In this document: piece by piece, positions 1-6,132 of the stretch
Numbering within the stretch: the stretch's first letter is position 1
Layout of the letters: every line of letters starts with the position of its first letter
From: Pseudomonadota bacterium
GTDB taxonomy: Bacteria; Pseudomonadota; Alphaproteobacteria; Rhizobiales; Xanthobacteraceae
Assembly: GCA_963205465.1 (NCBI GenBank)
Contig: CAUJKG010000155.1
Span: 1-12,433 of the forward strand
DNA: 12,433 nt
Reading direction: 5' to 3'
Translations under genes and position numbers: made by a program
The notes under the pieces: generated by a model
What the model was told of the DNA's origin: nothing
What the model saw: only the letters and a program-made list of their open reading frames with translations
The model's database searches: none

Positions 1-15
1 CATCTGCGAAGCCAT
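1..15 (-). CDS. Start of an unidentified gene (5' end only, runs off the left edge)
   Basis: Only five codons are visible, reading M-A-S-Q-M from an ATG at 15-13 on the minus strand. The start is supported by a strong ribosome binding site: the minus strand reads AGGAGAGGAAGTAC immediately before the ATG, which places GAGG six bases upstream. It lies 53 bases downstream of the stop codon of the dehydrogenase at 69-791, on the same strand, with no terminator between. It is therefore probably the next gene of that transcription unit. The product cannot be named. The second ATG, at 3-1, is in the same frame but is worse placed relative to the binding site. Confidence 0.55.
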
Positions 16-68
16 GTACTTCCTCTCCTGCAAGGCAGCGATTTATTTCGCCAGTTCGTTTTCGAAAA

Positions 69-791
69 TCAGTGCGCGGTCAGACCGCCGTCGATGGGGA
101 TCTCTGCGCCGGTAATGAAGGCACTCTCATCCCCTAGCAGAAATACGGCGAGGTTCGCTACCTCTTCCGGCATGGCGAAACGAGCCAGCGGAACGTCCGC
201 CGTCATGCGCTCTCGAGCCGCATCGCGGGACTTCACATTGGCAAGCATGGCTTCCACCATTGCGCCCTCGACAAAGGTGGGATGCATGGAATTGCACCGC
301 ACGGGCGGCTTCAGCCGCGCGCCATAAAGCGCCACGGACTTGCTCAAGAGACGCACGGCCCCCTTGGAGGCGTTGTAAGAAGCAAGGTTATGTCCCGCGA
401 CAAGCCCCGAAACCGACGAAAGATTGACGATCGAACCGCCACGCATCTTCAGGAGCGGCATCGCATATTTGCAACCGAGATAGGTACCGTCGACGTTCAC
501 GGCCATGGTCTTGCGATACGAAGCGAAGTCCTCGCTCTCGATCGTACCCAGCGAAGCGATTCCAGCGGAGTTGACGAGACCGTCCAGCACGCCGTGCTGC
601 CTGGAAATCGCCTCGGCAACTTGTTGCCAGTTTTCTTCGGAGGTCACATCGAGCGCGTAATCCTGCCCCTTATGCGCCGGAAGATCGGTGCGGAGTGCCC
701 TGCCTCCCTCGCGCTCGATCATCTGCGCGATCGCGCCACCGATGGTACCGGCAGCGCCGGTGATCAGAACGACCTTGCCGTTCATCCGCAT
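69..791 (-). CDS. SDR family NAD-dependent alcohol/hydroxy-compound dehydrogenase
   Basis: A 240-residue classical short-chain dehydrogenase/reductase, a cytoplasmic Rossmann-fold enzyme interconverting a hydroxyl and a ketone. Visible motifs are the glycine-rich TGAAGTIG (11-18), acidic Asp36 at the end of strand 2 (usually NAD rather than NADP preference), NSAG (74-77), and the catalytic set Asn99, Ser126, Tyr139 and Lys143 with the normal Ser-x12-Tyr spacing. The C-terminal DGG-TA ending recalls the cyclopentanol/hydroxysteroid dehydrogenase clade, but this is a resemblance from memory. One oddity is HPT at 170-172 where many relatives have HPG. The start at 791 is preferred over the Met two codons later because AAGGTG lies 7 bases upstream. 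The gene follows a TRAP transporter operon on the same strand, so its substrate may be the imported compound or a product of it. This is inference. Confidence 0.93.
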   Translation of the reverse strand: MRMNGKVVLITGAAGTIGGAIAQMIEREGGRALRTDLPAHKGQDYALDVTSEENWQQVAEAISRQHGVLDGLVNSAGIASLGTIESEDFASYRKTMAVNVDGTYLGCKYAMPLLKMRGGSIVNLSSVSGLVAGHNLASYNASKGAVRLLSKSVALYGARLKPPVRCNSMHPTFVEGAMVEAMLANVKSRDAARERMTADVPLARFAMPEEVANLAVFLLGDESAFITGAEIPIDGGLTAH

Positions 792-802
792 CGAACATCA
801 CC

Positions 803-849
803 TTAAAAACAAAGAACCCGCCGCAATCATGCGGCGGGTTCTGATTTTT
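803..849 (-). terminator. Intrinsic terminator after dctP
   Basis: On the minus strand a perfect 12-bp stem (842-831 paired with 824-813, AGAACCCGCCGC / GCGGCGGGTTCT) has a 6-base loop and is followed by TTGTTTTT (812-805). The other side carries an A-tract, so the element could also work on the plus strand. It lies 15 bases after the dctP stop codon. Its U-tract runs straight into the ribosome binding site of the dehydrogenase (AAGGTG, 804-799). Confidence 0.9.
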
Positions 850-864
850 GCAAGTACCGGGGGC

Positions 865-1911
865 TTACTGCGGCGCGCCAGCGTATTTGGCGAACAGCGC
901 TTCCACGTCCTTGACCAGAGCCTCGCCGTCGATGCCCTTACCTTTCATTTCGGCAATCCACGCGGCGATGACGGGTTTGGCCGCATCCTTCCAGCGCTGG
1001 GTTTCCTTGGCGTCGAGCGCCACGATGGCGTTGTTGCGCTTCTGCGCGGCGGCAAGACCGGGCACGTCGCCTTCGTCCATCACCTTGCCGACCCACTTCG
1101 AGGTCGCAAGACCGGAGTTGTCGTCGATGACTTTCTTCAGGTCTGCCGGCAGGCTGTCATACTTTGCCTTGTTCATCGCGAAGATGAATGCGGCCACGTA
1201 AAGCGAACGATTGCCGGAGAAGGTCGTGTGGGTGTTCACGAGTTCCGCGACACGCAGCGGCGTCGTCACTTCCCAGGGCACCACCGTACCGTCGATTACG
1301 CCCTTGGAGAGGTTTTCAGGCATCGCCGGAACCGGCATGCCGACCGGCGTCGCGCCCAGCGCCTCGATCAGACGATTGACGACACGTGAAGGACCGCGAA
1401 CGCGAAGGCCCTTCATGTCTTCAAGTTTGCGAACGCCGTTACCCTTGGCGTGAATAAGACCAGGACCGTGCGTATGCACGGCAATGATCTTCACGTCCTT
1501 GAATTCGTCCTTCAGATTCTTCTCGTAATATTCCCAAGCCGCCTGGCTCGACTGTTCGGCATTGCCGGCGATGAACGGCAGTTCAAGCGCTTCGGTCTTC
1601 GGGAAGCGGCCCGGCGTATAGCCCGGAAGCGTCCAGACGATATCGACCACGCCATCCTTGACCTGATCGAACAGTTGCGGCGGCGTGCCGCCGAGCTGCA
1701 TCGAAGGATAGAGTTCGACCTTGATGCGGCCCTTGGATTCTTCCTCGACCTTCTTCGCCCAGGGCGCGATGAAGTTGCGCGGCACCGGCGCCGGCGCCGG
1801 CAGGAATTGATGCACGCGCAGCGTAATCGTCTGCGCCATAGCTTCGCTGCCGGCCGCAGCCAACGCAGCGACGGCGATCGCCGCCGCCGACAATCTGGTA
1901 AGTAACTTCAT
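865..1911 (-). CDS. dctP: TRAP transporter substrate-binding protein, DctP family
   Basis: A 348-residue periplasmic solute receptor for a tripartite ATP-independent periplasmic (TRAP) transporter. It captures the substrate and delivers it to the DctQM membrane complex, driven by an ion gradient. The N-terminus is a Sec signal peptide with Lys2/Arg6, a hydrophobic alanine-rich core to about residue 20 and an AMA|Q cleavage site after residue 26. The family hallmark is the segment around GLRVRGPS (169-175). Arg172 there corresponds to the conserved arginine that usually clamps a substrate carboxylate, and it is followed by the typical GVIDGTVVPWE (204-214). The length is normal for the family. 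The start is well supported: AGGAGGGAG (minus strand, 1926-1918) precedes the ATG. It is the last gene of dctQ-dctM-dctP, 81 bases after dctM. The ligand cannot be deduced. An organic anion is likely from family knowledge. Confidence 0.95.
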   Translation of the reverse strand: MKLLTRLSAAAIAVAALAAAGSEAMAQTITLRVHQFLPAPAPVPRNFIAPWAKKVEEESKGRIKVELYPSMQLGGTPPQLFDQVKDGVVDIVWTLPGYTPGRFPKTEALELPFIAGNAEQSSQAAWEYYEKNLKDEFKDVKIIAVHTHGPGLIHAKGNGVRKLEDMKGLRVRGPSRVVNRLIEALGATPVGMPVPAMPENLSKGVIDGTVVPWEVTTPLRVAELVNTHTTFSGNRSLYVAAFIFAMNKAKYDSLPADLKKVIDDNSGLATSKWVGKVMDEGDVPGLAAAQKRNNAIVALDAKETQRWKDAAKPVIAAWIAEMKGKGIDGEALVKDVEALFAKYAGAPQ

Positions 1912-1939
1912 TCTTGTCTCCCTCCTCGTTTTTTGCCAC

Positions 1940-1959
1940 GCCGCTTTTGCAATAGCGGC
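1940..1959 (-). promoter_or_regulatory. Intergenic hairpin between dctM and dctP
   Basis: A 6-bp perfect stem, GCCGCT (1940-1945) with AGCGGC (1954-1959), has an 8-base loop and lies in the 81-base gap between dctM and dctP. On the minus-strand transcript it is followed by GTGGCAAAAAACG, which has no U-tract, so it is unlikely to be an intrinsic terminator. A hairpin here could protect the dctP part of the mRNA and raise binding-protein levels over permease levels. That role is inference. Confidence 0.35.
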
Positions 1960-1992
1960 CGAGCGCAGGATGCTTCTACCATTCCGGTGCGA

Positions 1993-3381
1993 TCATCGGG
2001 CGGCCCGTTGCAAGGTATCGGCCCACTCGTACAACCATACACCGGCTAGCGTAACCTGCGGCACCAGAAGCAACAACAGCACGCGCAGAAAGTCGGAAAC
2101 AAGAAACGGCATGATGCCACGATAGATTTCGCCGATGGGAACGTTGCGCGCGATATTGGCGACGACATAGACGTTCAGACCAATCGGAGGGGCGATCAGG
2201 CCGATCTCGATTACGGTCAGCATCAGAATGCCGAACCATATCGCCTTGTACTCCGTGGTAAGCCCGAACAGATCGAGCCCCAGAATGCTCGGCAGCAAGA
2301 TCGGCAGCAGCAACAGCATCAGTGCAAGCTCGTCGAGCACCGATGCAAGAACGATAAAGAACACGAGAAAACCCGCGACGATCAAGAGCGGCGGGAACCC
2401 CGAACCCCCAACCCATTCGGCAAGATCGTTCGGCACCTGCGTCACCGCAAGCGCGGTATTCATCATCGCGGCACCCAGCAGCACCACGAAAATCATCGCG
2501 GTCGCCTGCGCGGTCGGCAGGAAACACGCCACCATCTCGCGCAGATCGATGCCCCCGAGTTCCGGCTTGTTCAGTCGGTTGGCGCGAAACTTCATCCAAA
2601 GTGCGACCACAAGGGTAGCAACCGTGCCGATTGCAGCTCCCTGCGTCGCCGTGAAGAAGCCGCCATAGATGCCGACGAACAGCAGAATGAAAATTACGCC
2701 GATCGGCGCCGCATCGAGCAGTGCACGGAGACGCGCCGACCAGGAGTATCGCGGCTGGTCGGAGGCATGTCCCGGAACAACGCGGACGTAAACCGCAAGG
2801 ACGGCGAGATACCCGATCGTAGCAATAATGCCCGGAACGAAAGCCGCGGCGAACAGCTTAACGATGTTCTGTTCGGCAAGCAGTGCATAGATAATCAGAA
2901 TTACCGACGGCGGAATGAGAATGCCCATGGTGCCGCCGACGGCAAGCGTGCCGGTCGAAATGCGGTCGGAGTACCGCAAGCGCTTCATTTCCGGAAGCGC
3001 GACCTGGCTCATGGTTGCGGTCGTTGCGACAGAGGATCCGCAGATCGATCCGAAACCGGCGCAGGCAAGAATCGCAGCCTGCGCGACCCCGCCCTTGAAG
3101 TGACCGATCAGCGAGTTCGCGGCATGAAACAGCCTTGTCGAAAGCCCGGCAGCTGCCGCGAACTGCCCCATCAAGAGGAACAGCGGAATTACCGAAAGAT
3201 CGTAGGTCGAGAAGCGGCCCCAGGCGAGCCCCTTGAGATAATTCAGCAGCGCAAGATCGCCAACCTTGTACCAGTAGCCAATCGCTCCCGCGAGAAACAT
3301 CGCGCCGCCGATCGGGACGCGGATCGCAATCAGCAACAGCATGCCGCCGACAATGGCGAGCGCGAACTGGATATTGCTCAC
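1993..3381 (-). CDS. dctM: TRAP transporter large permease subunit, DctM family
   Basis: A 462-residue, very hydrophobic inner-membrane protein. It is the ion-coupled transport subunit of the TRAP complex and belongs to the DctM / ion-transporter superfamily with many membrane helices. Typical features are a first helix at about 5-22, the VPIGGAMFLAGAIGY region, the GSICGSSVATTATM segment (about 112-125), the GGTMGILIPPSVILIIYALL segment (about 148-167) that matches the conserved DctM pore region, and a late LIAPPIGLNVYVV motif in the C-terminal half. It begins with GTG at 3381-3379, overlapping the dctQ stop as GTGA, so the two are probably translationally coupled. GGAG lies about 10 bases upstream of the start. 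It is slightly longer than the usual 425-445 residues, with a long loop around residues 205-275. I see no disruption. Confidence 0.96.
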   Translation of the reverse strand: MSNIQFALAIVGGMLLLIAIRVPIGGAMFLAGAIGYWYKVGDLALLNYLKGLAWGRFSTYDLSVIPLFLLMGQFAAAAGLSTRLFHAANSLIGHFKGGVAQAAILACAGFGSICGSSVATTATMSQVALPEMKRLRYSDRISTGTLAVGGTMGILIPPSVILIIYALLAEQNIVKLFAAAFVPGIIATIGYLAVLAVYVRVVPGHASDQPRYSWSARLRALLDAAPIGVIFILLFVGIYGGFFTATQGAAIGTVATLVVALWMKFRANRLNKPELGGIDLREMVACFLPTAQATAMIFVVLLGAAMMNTALAVTQVPNDLAEWVGGSGFPPLLIVAGFLVFFIVLASVLDELALMLLLLPILLPSILGLDLFGLTTEYKAIWFGILMLTVIEIGLIAPPIGLNVYVVANIARNVPIGEIYRGIMPFLVSDFLRVLLLLLVPQVTLAGVWLYEWADTLQRAAR

Positions 3382-3911
3382 TTGATTTCCACTCCGTTCT
3401 CGCCGGCGGAGGCTGGCATGAGACCCACGGCCTGCGCGAGCGCGATGAAGCCTGCAAGCAAAAGGCCGGGCGTCATCGCCGCATAGGCGATCCAGATCGG
3501 GAGTTCGCGAAGTGTCGTGGTTTCACCTGCATTGTAGATGCCGAAAGTCGCGAGCGCCGTGCGCCAGCCAATAACAAGAAACGCAAGCGCCATGACCGTG
3601 GCACCGAACGCGTCCAGCAACGCAACGGTACGTGGCCGTAAGCTTTGCGTGAAAAAATCAACCACGATGTGGCCGCGCGCGGCCTGACAATAAGGAATGA
3701 AGAGCGTGCCTGCGATGGCGATACCGAACTCGACCAGTTCGAAATCACCGCGTACCGGCGAAGAGAACAGCCAGAGCCCGATAATATGGATGGCGGACAT
3801 GATGCCGATTGCCGCAACAACCGCGCCTCCCGCATAGGCAAACCAAACCGCTAAACGGTAGAGCACCCCATGCACCAGGCCGGGACTATCGGCTCGCTTT
3901 GGCTTCGGCAT
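3378..3911 (-). CDS. dctQ: TRAP transporter small permease subunit, DctQ family
   Basis: A 177-residue inner-membrane protein with four predicted hydrophobic helices, roughly residues 20-45, 60-80, 95-118 and 135-160 from the chosen start. The characteristic segment is GDFELVEFG followed by an R-GHIVVDFF motif, typical of DctQ after helix 2. In TRAP systems it associates with DctM as the essential small membrane subunit. I prefer the ATG at 3911 over the in-frame GTG at 3917, because AGGG lies five bases before the ATG but would abut the GTG. It heads the dctQMP operon and overlaps dctM by four bases. Its promoter must lie in the 283-base gap upstream, but I cannot place a convincing -35/-10 pair. 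Confidence 0.93.
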   Translation of the reverse strand: MPKPKRADSPGLVHGVLYRLAVWFAYAGGAVVAAIGIMSAIHIIGLWLFSSPVRGDFELVEFGIAIAGTLFIPYCQAARGHIVVDFFTQSLRPRTVALLDAFGATVMALAFLVIGWRTALATFGIYNAGETTTLRELPIWIAYAAMTPGLLLAGFIALAQAVGLMPASAGENGVEIK

Positions 3912-4194
3912 CTCCACCCTGTAGGGACTTTTCTTGTTTCGGCGATCTTAGGCCGCCTTTTTTCAGCATTCGGCTCCTTCCCCAACGAGCCGGTGCAACC
4001 ATGAAACGGATAACGCGCAGCCCCGGAGATTGGCAACGATCGAAAGTAGACTATCCGGTCAGTATCGGGAGACGTACCGAAGTTTCAATATTTTATTCCA
4101 GACGGAACTTCCGTCTTTACGGTCTGTTAAGGTCCTGGGCACAGCATTTCTCGCAGGTGCGAACAAGCTCGCACAGCCAGACAGGGCAAGCAGC
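3912..4194. other. Intergenic region between dctQ and the small ORF
   Basis: This 283-base stretch separates dctQ (minus) from the small plus-strand ORF. It is visibly richer in A+T than its surroundings, especially around 4080-4130. It holds the palindrome at 4100-4116 and a small hairpin, GTGCGA/TCGCAC, at 4157-4162 / 4169-4174. An open frame continues upstream of the small ORF to 4030, but its composition looks non-coding. The region presumably carries divergent promoters. None matches a strong sigma-70 consensus. Confidence 0.6.
4100..4116. promoter_or_regulatory. Near-perfect palindrome, possible operator
   Basis: AGACGGAA-C-TTCCGTCT has two 8-base arms that are exact inverted repeats around one central base. 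It lies in the A+T-rich part of the gap between the divergent dctQ and small-ORF starts. Such compact odd-length palindromes suit a dimeric regulator binding double-stranded DNA better than an RNA hairpin. No regulator gene is adjacent, so its ligand and target are unknown. Confidence 0.35.
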
Positions 4195-4401
4195 ATGGCT
4201 TCACTCGCCGACCTGCAATTCCTCGAAGGGGCCCCGGCCCTCGCGCCGGATGAAATCTCGCCGCTGCTCGGCCGCATGCGGACCATGCTGCTCGCGGTCA
4301 GACCGCGCTCCGACGCGGAGGCCCTGAAACTGCTGCGAACCCGCTTTCCGGAATCGACCTTGAGCGAGCGTTTACACGCGCTCTCCTGCCTGCGGCGCTA
4401 G
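4195..4401 (+). CDS. Small hypothetical protein (68 aa)
   Basis: I do not recognise this protein. From the ATG at 4195 it encodes 68 residues with no signal peptide or membrane segment. It looks helical and charged, with a middle containing SPLLGRMRTMLLAV and a C-terminal half with several arginines that ends in CLRR. AGGG lies 8 bases before the ATG, a modest ribosome binding site. The frame stays open back to 4030, but the upstream part is A+T-richer and unlike coding sequence here, so I chose the internal start. Its third-position G+C bias matches the neighbouring genes, which argues for a real gene. Its stop is 4 bases from the stop of the convergent pssA. Confidence 0.55.
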   Translation: MASLADLQFLEGAPALAPDEISPLLGRMRTMLLAVRPRSDAEALKLLRTRFPESTLSERLHALSCLRR

Positions 4402-4405
4402 CCGA

Positions 4406-5260
4406 TCAGTTCAACCGGTCCGGGCGTTGCTCGTCCTGGGGCTGCGCGGCCATCAAGCCGCCGGCTGAAAGCACATGCGCTTTCTCAAGCCGCCGGTAGT
4501 GCATAAACGCAAGCGGGATCGTGCCGAGATAGGCCAGCACCGAAACGGTCAGCAACTCCCACGGATAGCTCAGGAGCAGCGCGACAAAGAGCACAACGAG
4601 AACGAGGATCGGCAGCACGTACTCACGCGGCACCCGCGCGCTCAGCTTCTTCCCCGACCAGGTCGGAACTTTCGAGACCATCAGCAGCGCGATCGCGAGC
4701 GCAAAAATCAGGTACAACACCGGGCTGAACGACATGCGCGGCACGCCGAGCATTTCCACGTAGACCGGCAAGAGCACAGCGACGGCGGCAGCCGGCGCCG
4801 GCATGCCGACAAAGAAATTGCCCGCGAAAGCCGGACGGTTCGGATCGTCGAGCATCACGTTGAAGCGCGCGAGACGAAGGGCTGCACAAAGTGCGAAAAT
4901 CAGCATCACGACCCAGCCAAGGGTCTTCAACGGGCCGAGCCCCCAAAAGAACAGAATGAGCGCCGGCGCGCAGCCGAAATTCATGAAATCCGCGAGCGAA
5001 TCCAGTTCGGCGCCAAACCGCGACTGCGCCTGCAGATAGCGCGCGAGACGCCCGTCAACGCCGTCGAGGATCGCCGCGAGCACGATGCCGGCGACCGCAA
5101 GATCGATGCGGCCTTCGATCGCCATGCGGATCGCGGTCAGGCCCAGGCAGAGCGCAAGCAGCGTGACGAGGTTGGGCAAGAGCGCGCGGATCGGAACCTT
5201 GCGGAAGCGCTTGCGCGGGTTTTCGTCGCCGGGTTCAAAAGAAGGGAACAGTCTGTCCAT
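4406..5260 (-). CDS. pssA: CDP-diacylglycerol--serine O-phosphatidyltransferase
   Basis: A 284-residue integral inner-membrane enzyme making phosphatidylserine from CDP-diacylglycerol and L-serine, the first committed step to phosphatidylethanolamine. The complete CDP-alcohol phosphatidyltransferase signature D-x2-DG-x2-AR-x8-G-x3-D-x3-D lies at residues 66-91, with all four metal- and substrate-binding aspartates present. Several hydrophobic helices flank it (about 27-45, 52-68, 95-115, 118-135, then pairs up to about 245). Open frame exists up to 5398, but that part overlaps the end of psd in another frame and has non-coding composition. The ATG at 5260 gives the family length, although no clear Shine-Dalgarno precedes it. 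It follows psd by 55 bases on the same strand, the usual psd-pssA operon. A weak binding site would fit translation depending on readthrough from psd. Confidence 0.95.
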   Translation of the reverse strand: MDRLFPSFEPGDENPRKRFRKVPIRALLPNLVTLLALCLGLTAIRMAIEGRIDLAVAGIVLAAILDGVDGRLARYLQAQSRFGAELDSLADFMNFGCAPALILFFWGLGPLKTLGWVVMLIFALCAALRLARFNVMLDDPNRPAFAGNFFVGMPAPAAAVAVLLPVYVEMLGVPRMSFSPVLYLIFALAIALLMVSKVPTWSGKKLSARVPREYVLPILVLVVLFVALLLSYPWELLTVSVLAYLGTIPLAFMHYRRLEKAHVLSAGGLMAAQPQDEQRPDRLN

Positions 5261-5315
5261 AGCCAGGAGAATACGCTCGAAAACGCGCCAAATGAAGACT
5301 TGCTTCGGGGTTTGG

Positions 5316-6014
5316 TTACGCCGCGCGGAAGGCCGGCTCCGTACCGTTGGCCGAGAGATCCGCAATAATCGTCTCGCCGCCGAGGGAATACTGACCAACG
5401 GCTACCAGGGGTTTCGTACCGGCGGGCAGATAGACGTCGACCCTCGATCCGAAGCGGATCAGGCCGAAGCGTTCCCCGGCAGCGACCAGTTGCCCCTCCT
5501 TGACGAAGCAAACGATCCGGCGGGCGACAAGACCCGCGATCTGGACCACGCCGTAGCGCCCGGACGGCGTGCGGATCACCAGCCCGTTACGTTCGTTGTC
5601 TTCGCTCGCCTTGTCGAGATCGGCGCTCACGAACTTGCCGGGCCGATAAACGATGCGCTCGACCTCGCCGGAGACAGGGCTGCGGTTCACATGAACGTCG
5701 AAAACGCTCATGAAAATGGACACCCGGGGAACCGCATCCGAGCCGAGGCCCAGCTCCGCAGGCGGGACCGCCATGGCCACGGAGGAAATCTTTCCATCCG
5801 CCGGCGCGATGATGAGACCGTCCCGCACCGGGGTGACCCGGACCGGATCGCGGAAGAAATAGACGCACCAGAGCGTCAGGACGACGCCGATCCAGCCCAA
5901 CGGCCGCCAGATCAGGAACAGCACGAGCGACACGGCCGCGAAGATCCCAATAAAGAGGTAGCCCTCGGGATGAATCGGCGCGATCTGCTTGCGAACGGAG
6001 TCGATGATCGACAT
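5316..6014 (-). CDS. psd: Phosphatidylserine decarboxylase proenzyme
   Basis: A 232-residue short-type (archaeal/alphaproteobacterial, PSD-A) phosphatidylserine decarboxylase, which converts phosphatidylserine to phosphatidylethanolamine at the membrane. It is made as a proenzyme that cleaves itself before a serine, which becomes the pyruvoyl cofactor. The site is the GS of RFGSRVD, Gly189-Ser190 in this numbering. Also visible are an N-terminal membrane hairpin (about 19-53), FRDPVR (54-59), PADGKIS with Asp73, and FDVHVNRSP with His108. These are consistent with the Asp-His-Ser autocleavage triad. I chose the ATG at 6014 over the TTG at 6017 because AAGGAAGG ends four bases before the ATG. 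It is the first gene of the psd-pssA pair and lies divergent from the FkbM gene. Confidence 0.96.
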   Translation of the reverse strand: MSIIDSVRKQIAPIHPEGYLFIGIFAAVSLVLFLIWRPLGWIGVVLTLWCVYFFRDPVRVTPVRDGLIIAPADGKISSVAMAVPPAELGLGSDAVPRVSIFMSVFDVHVNRSPVSGEVERIVYRPGKFVSADLDKASEDNERNGLVIRTPSGRYGVVQIAGLVARRIVCFVKEGQLVAAGERFGLIRFGSRVDVYLPAGTKPLVAVGQYSLGGETIIADLSANGTEPAFRAA

Positions 6015-6132
6015 CAAACCTTCCTTTGCGGCGGACTGCTACTGAGCGGCGGGTGCCTCGTCAACGGGCAGGCTTTGGCTGCCACCCTCTTGCCAATTCT
6101 GTGGCATAAACGCAGGCGAAATCGGAGGAAAA
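6015..6132. promoter_or_regulatory. Divergent promoter region between psd and the FkbM gene
   Basis: This 118-base gap lies between the starts of two divergent genes and must hold both transcription starts. The clearest elements are the two ribosome binding sites: AAGGAAGG on the minus strand for psd (around 6019-6026) and GGAGG at 6124-6128 for the plus-strand gene. TTGCCA (6090-6095) and CATAAA (6105-6110) resemble promoter boxes, but their 9-base spacing is wrong for a sigma-70 pair. I do not call a specific promoter. Confidence 0.45.

Noticed and set aside
3941..3962. GGCG...CGCC followed by TTTTTT, terminator-like on the plus strand
   Set aside because: The stem is only about four base pairs and no plus-strand gene lies upstream to be terminated.
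4030..4194. Upstream extension of the small plus-strand ORF
   Set aside because: This part is A+T-richer than the genes here, includes the palindrome and lacks a binding site at 4030, so it is more likely leader than coding.
4475..5368. Long plus-strand open frame of 297 codons
   Set aside because: It lies antisense to pssA and psd, both of which carry complete family motifs. Its product is rich in R, H, E and Q with no recognisable domain, as expected of a shadow frame in high-G+C DNA.
5261..5398. N-terminal extension of pssA up to 5398
   Set aside because: It overlaps the end of psd, has non-coding composition and would make the protein about 46 residues longer than the family norm.
6075..6095. 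TGGCT...TTGCC, resembling a sigma-54 promoter
   Set aside because: The distance between the GG and GC elements is about three bases too long for the strict -24/-12 spacing.
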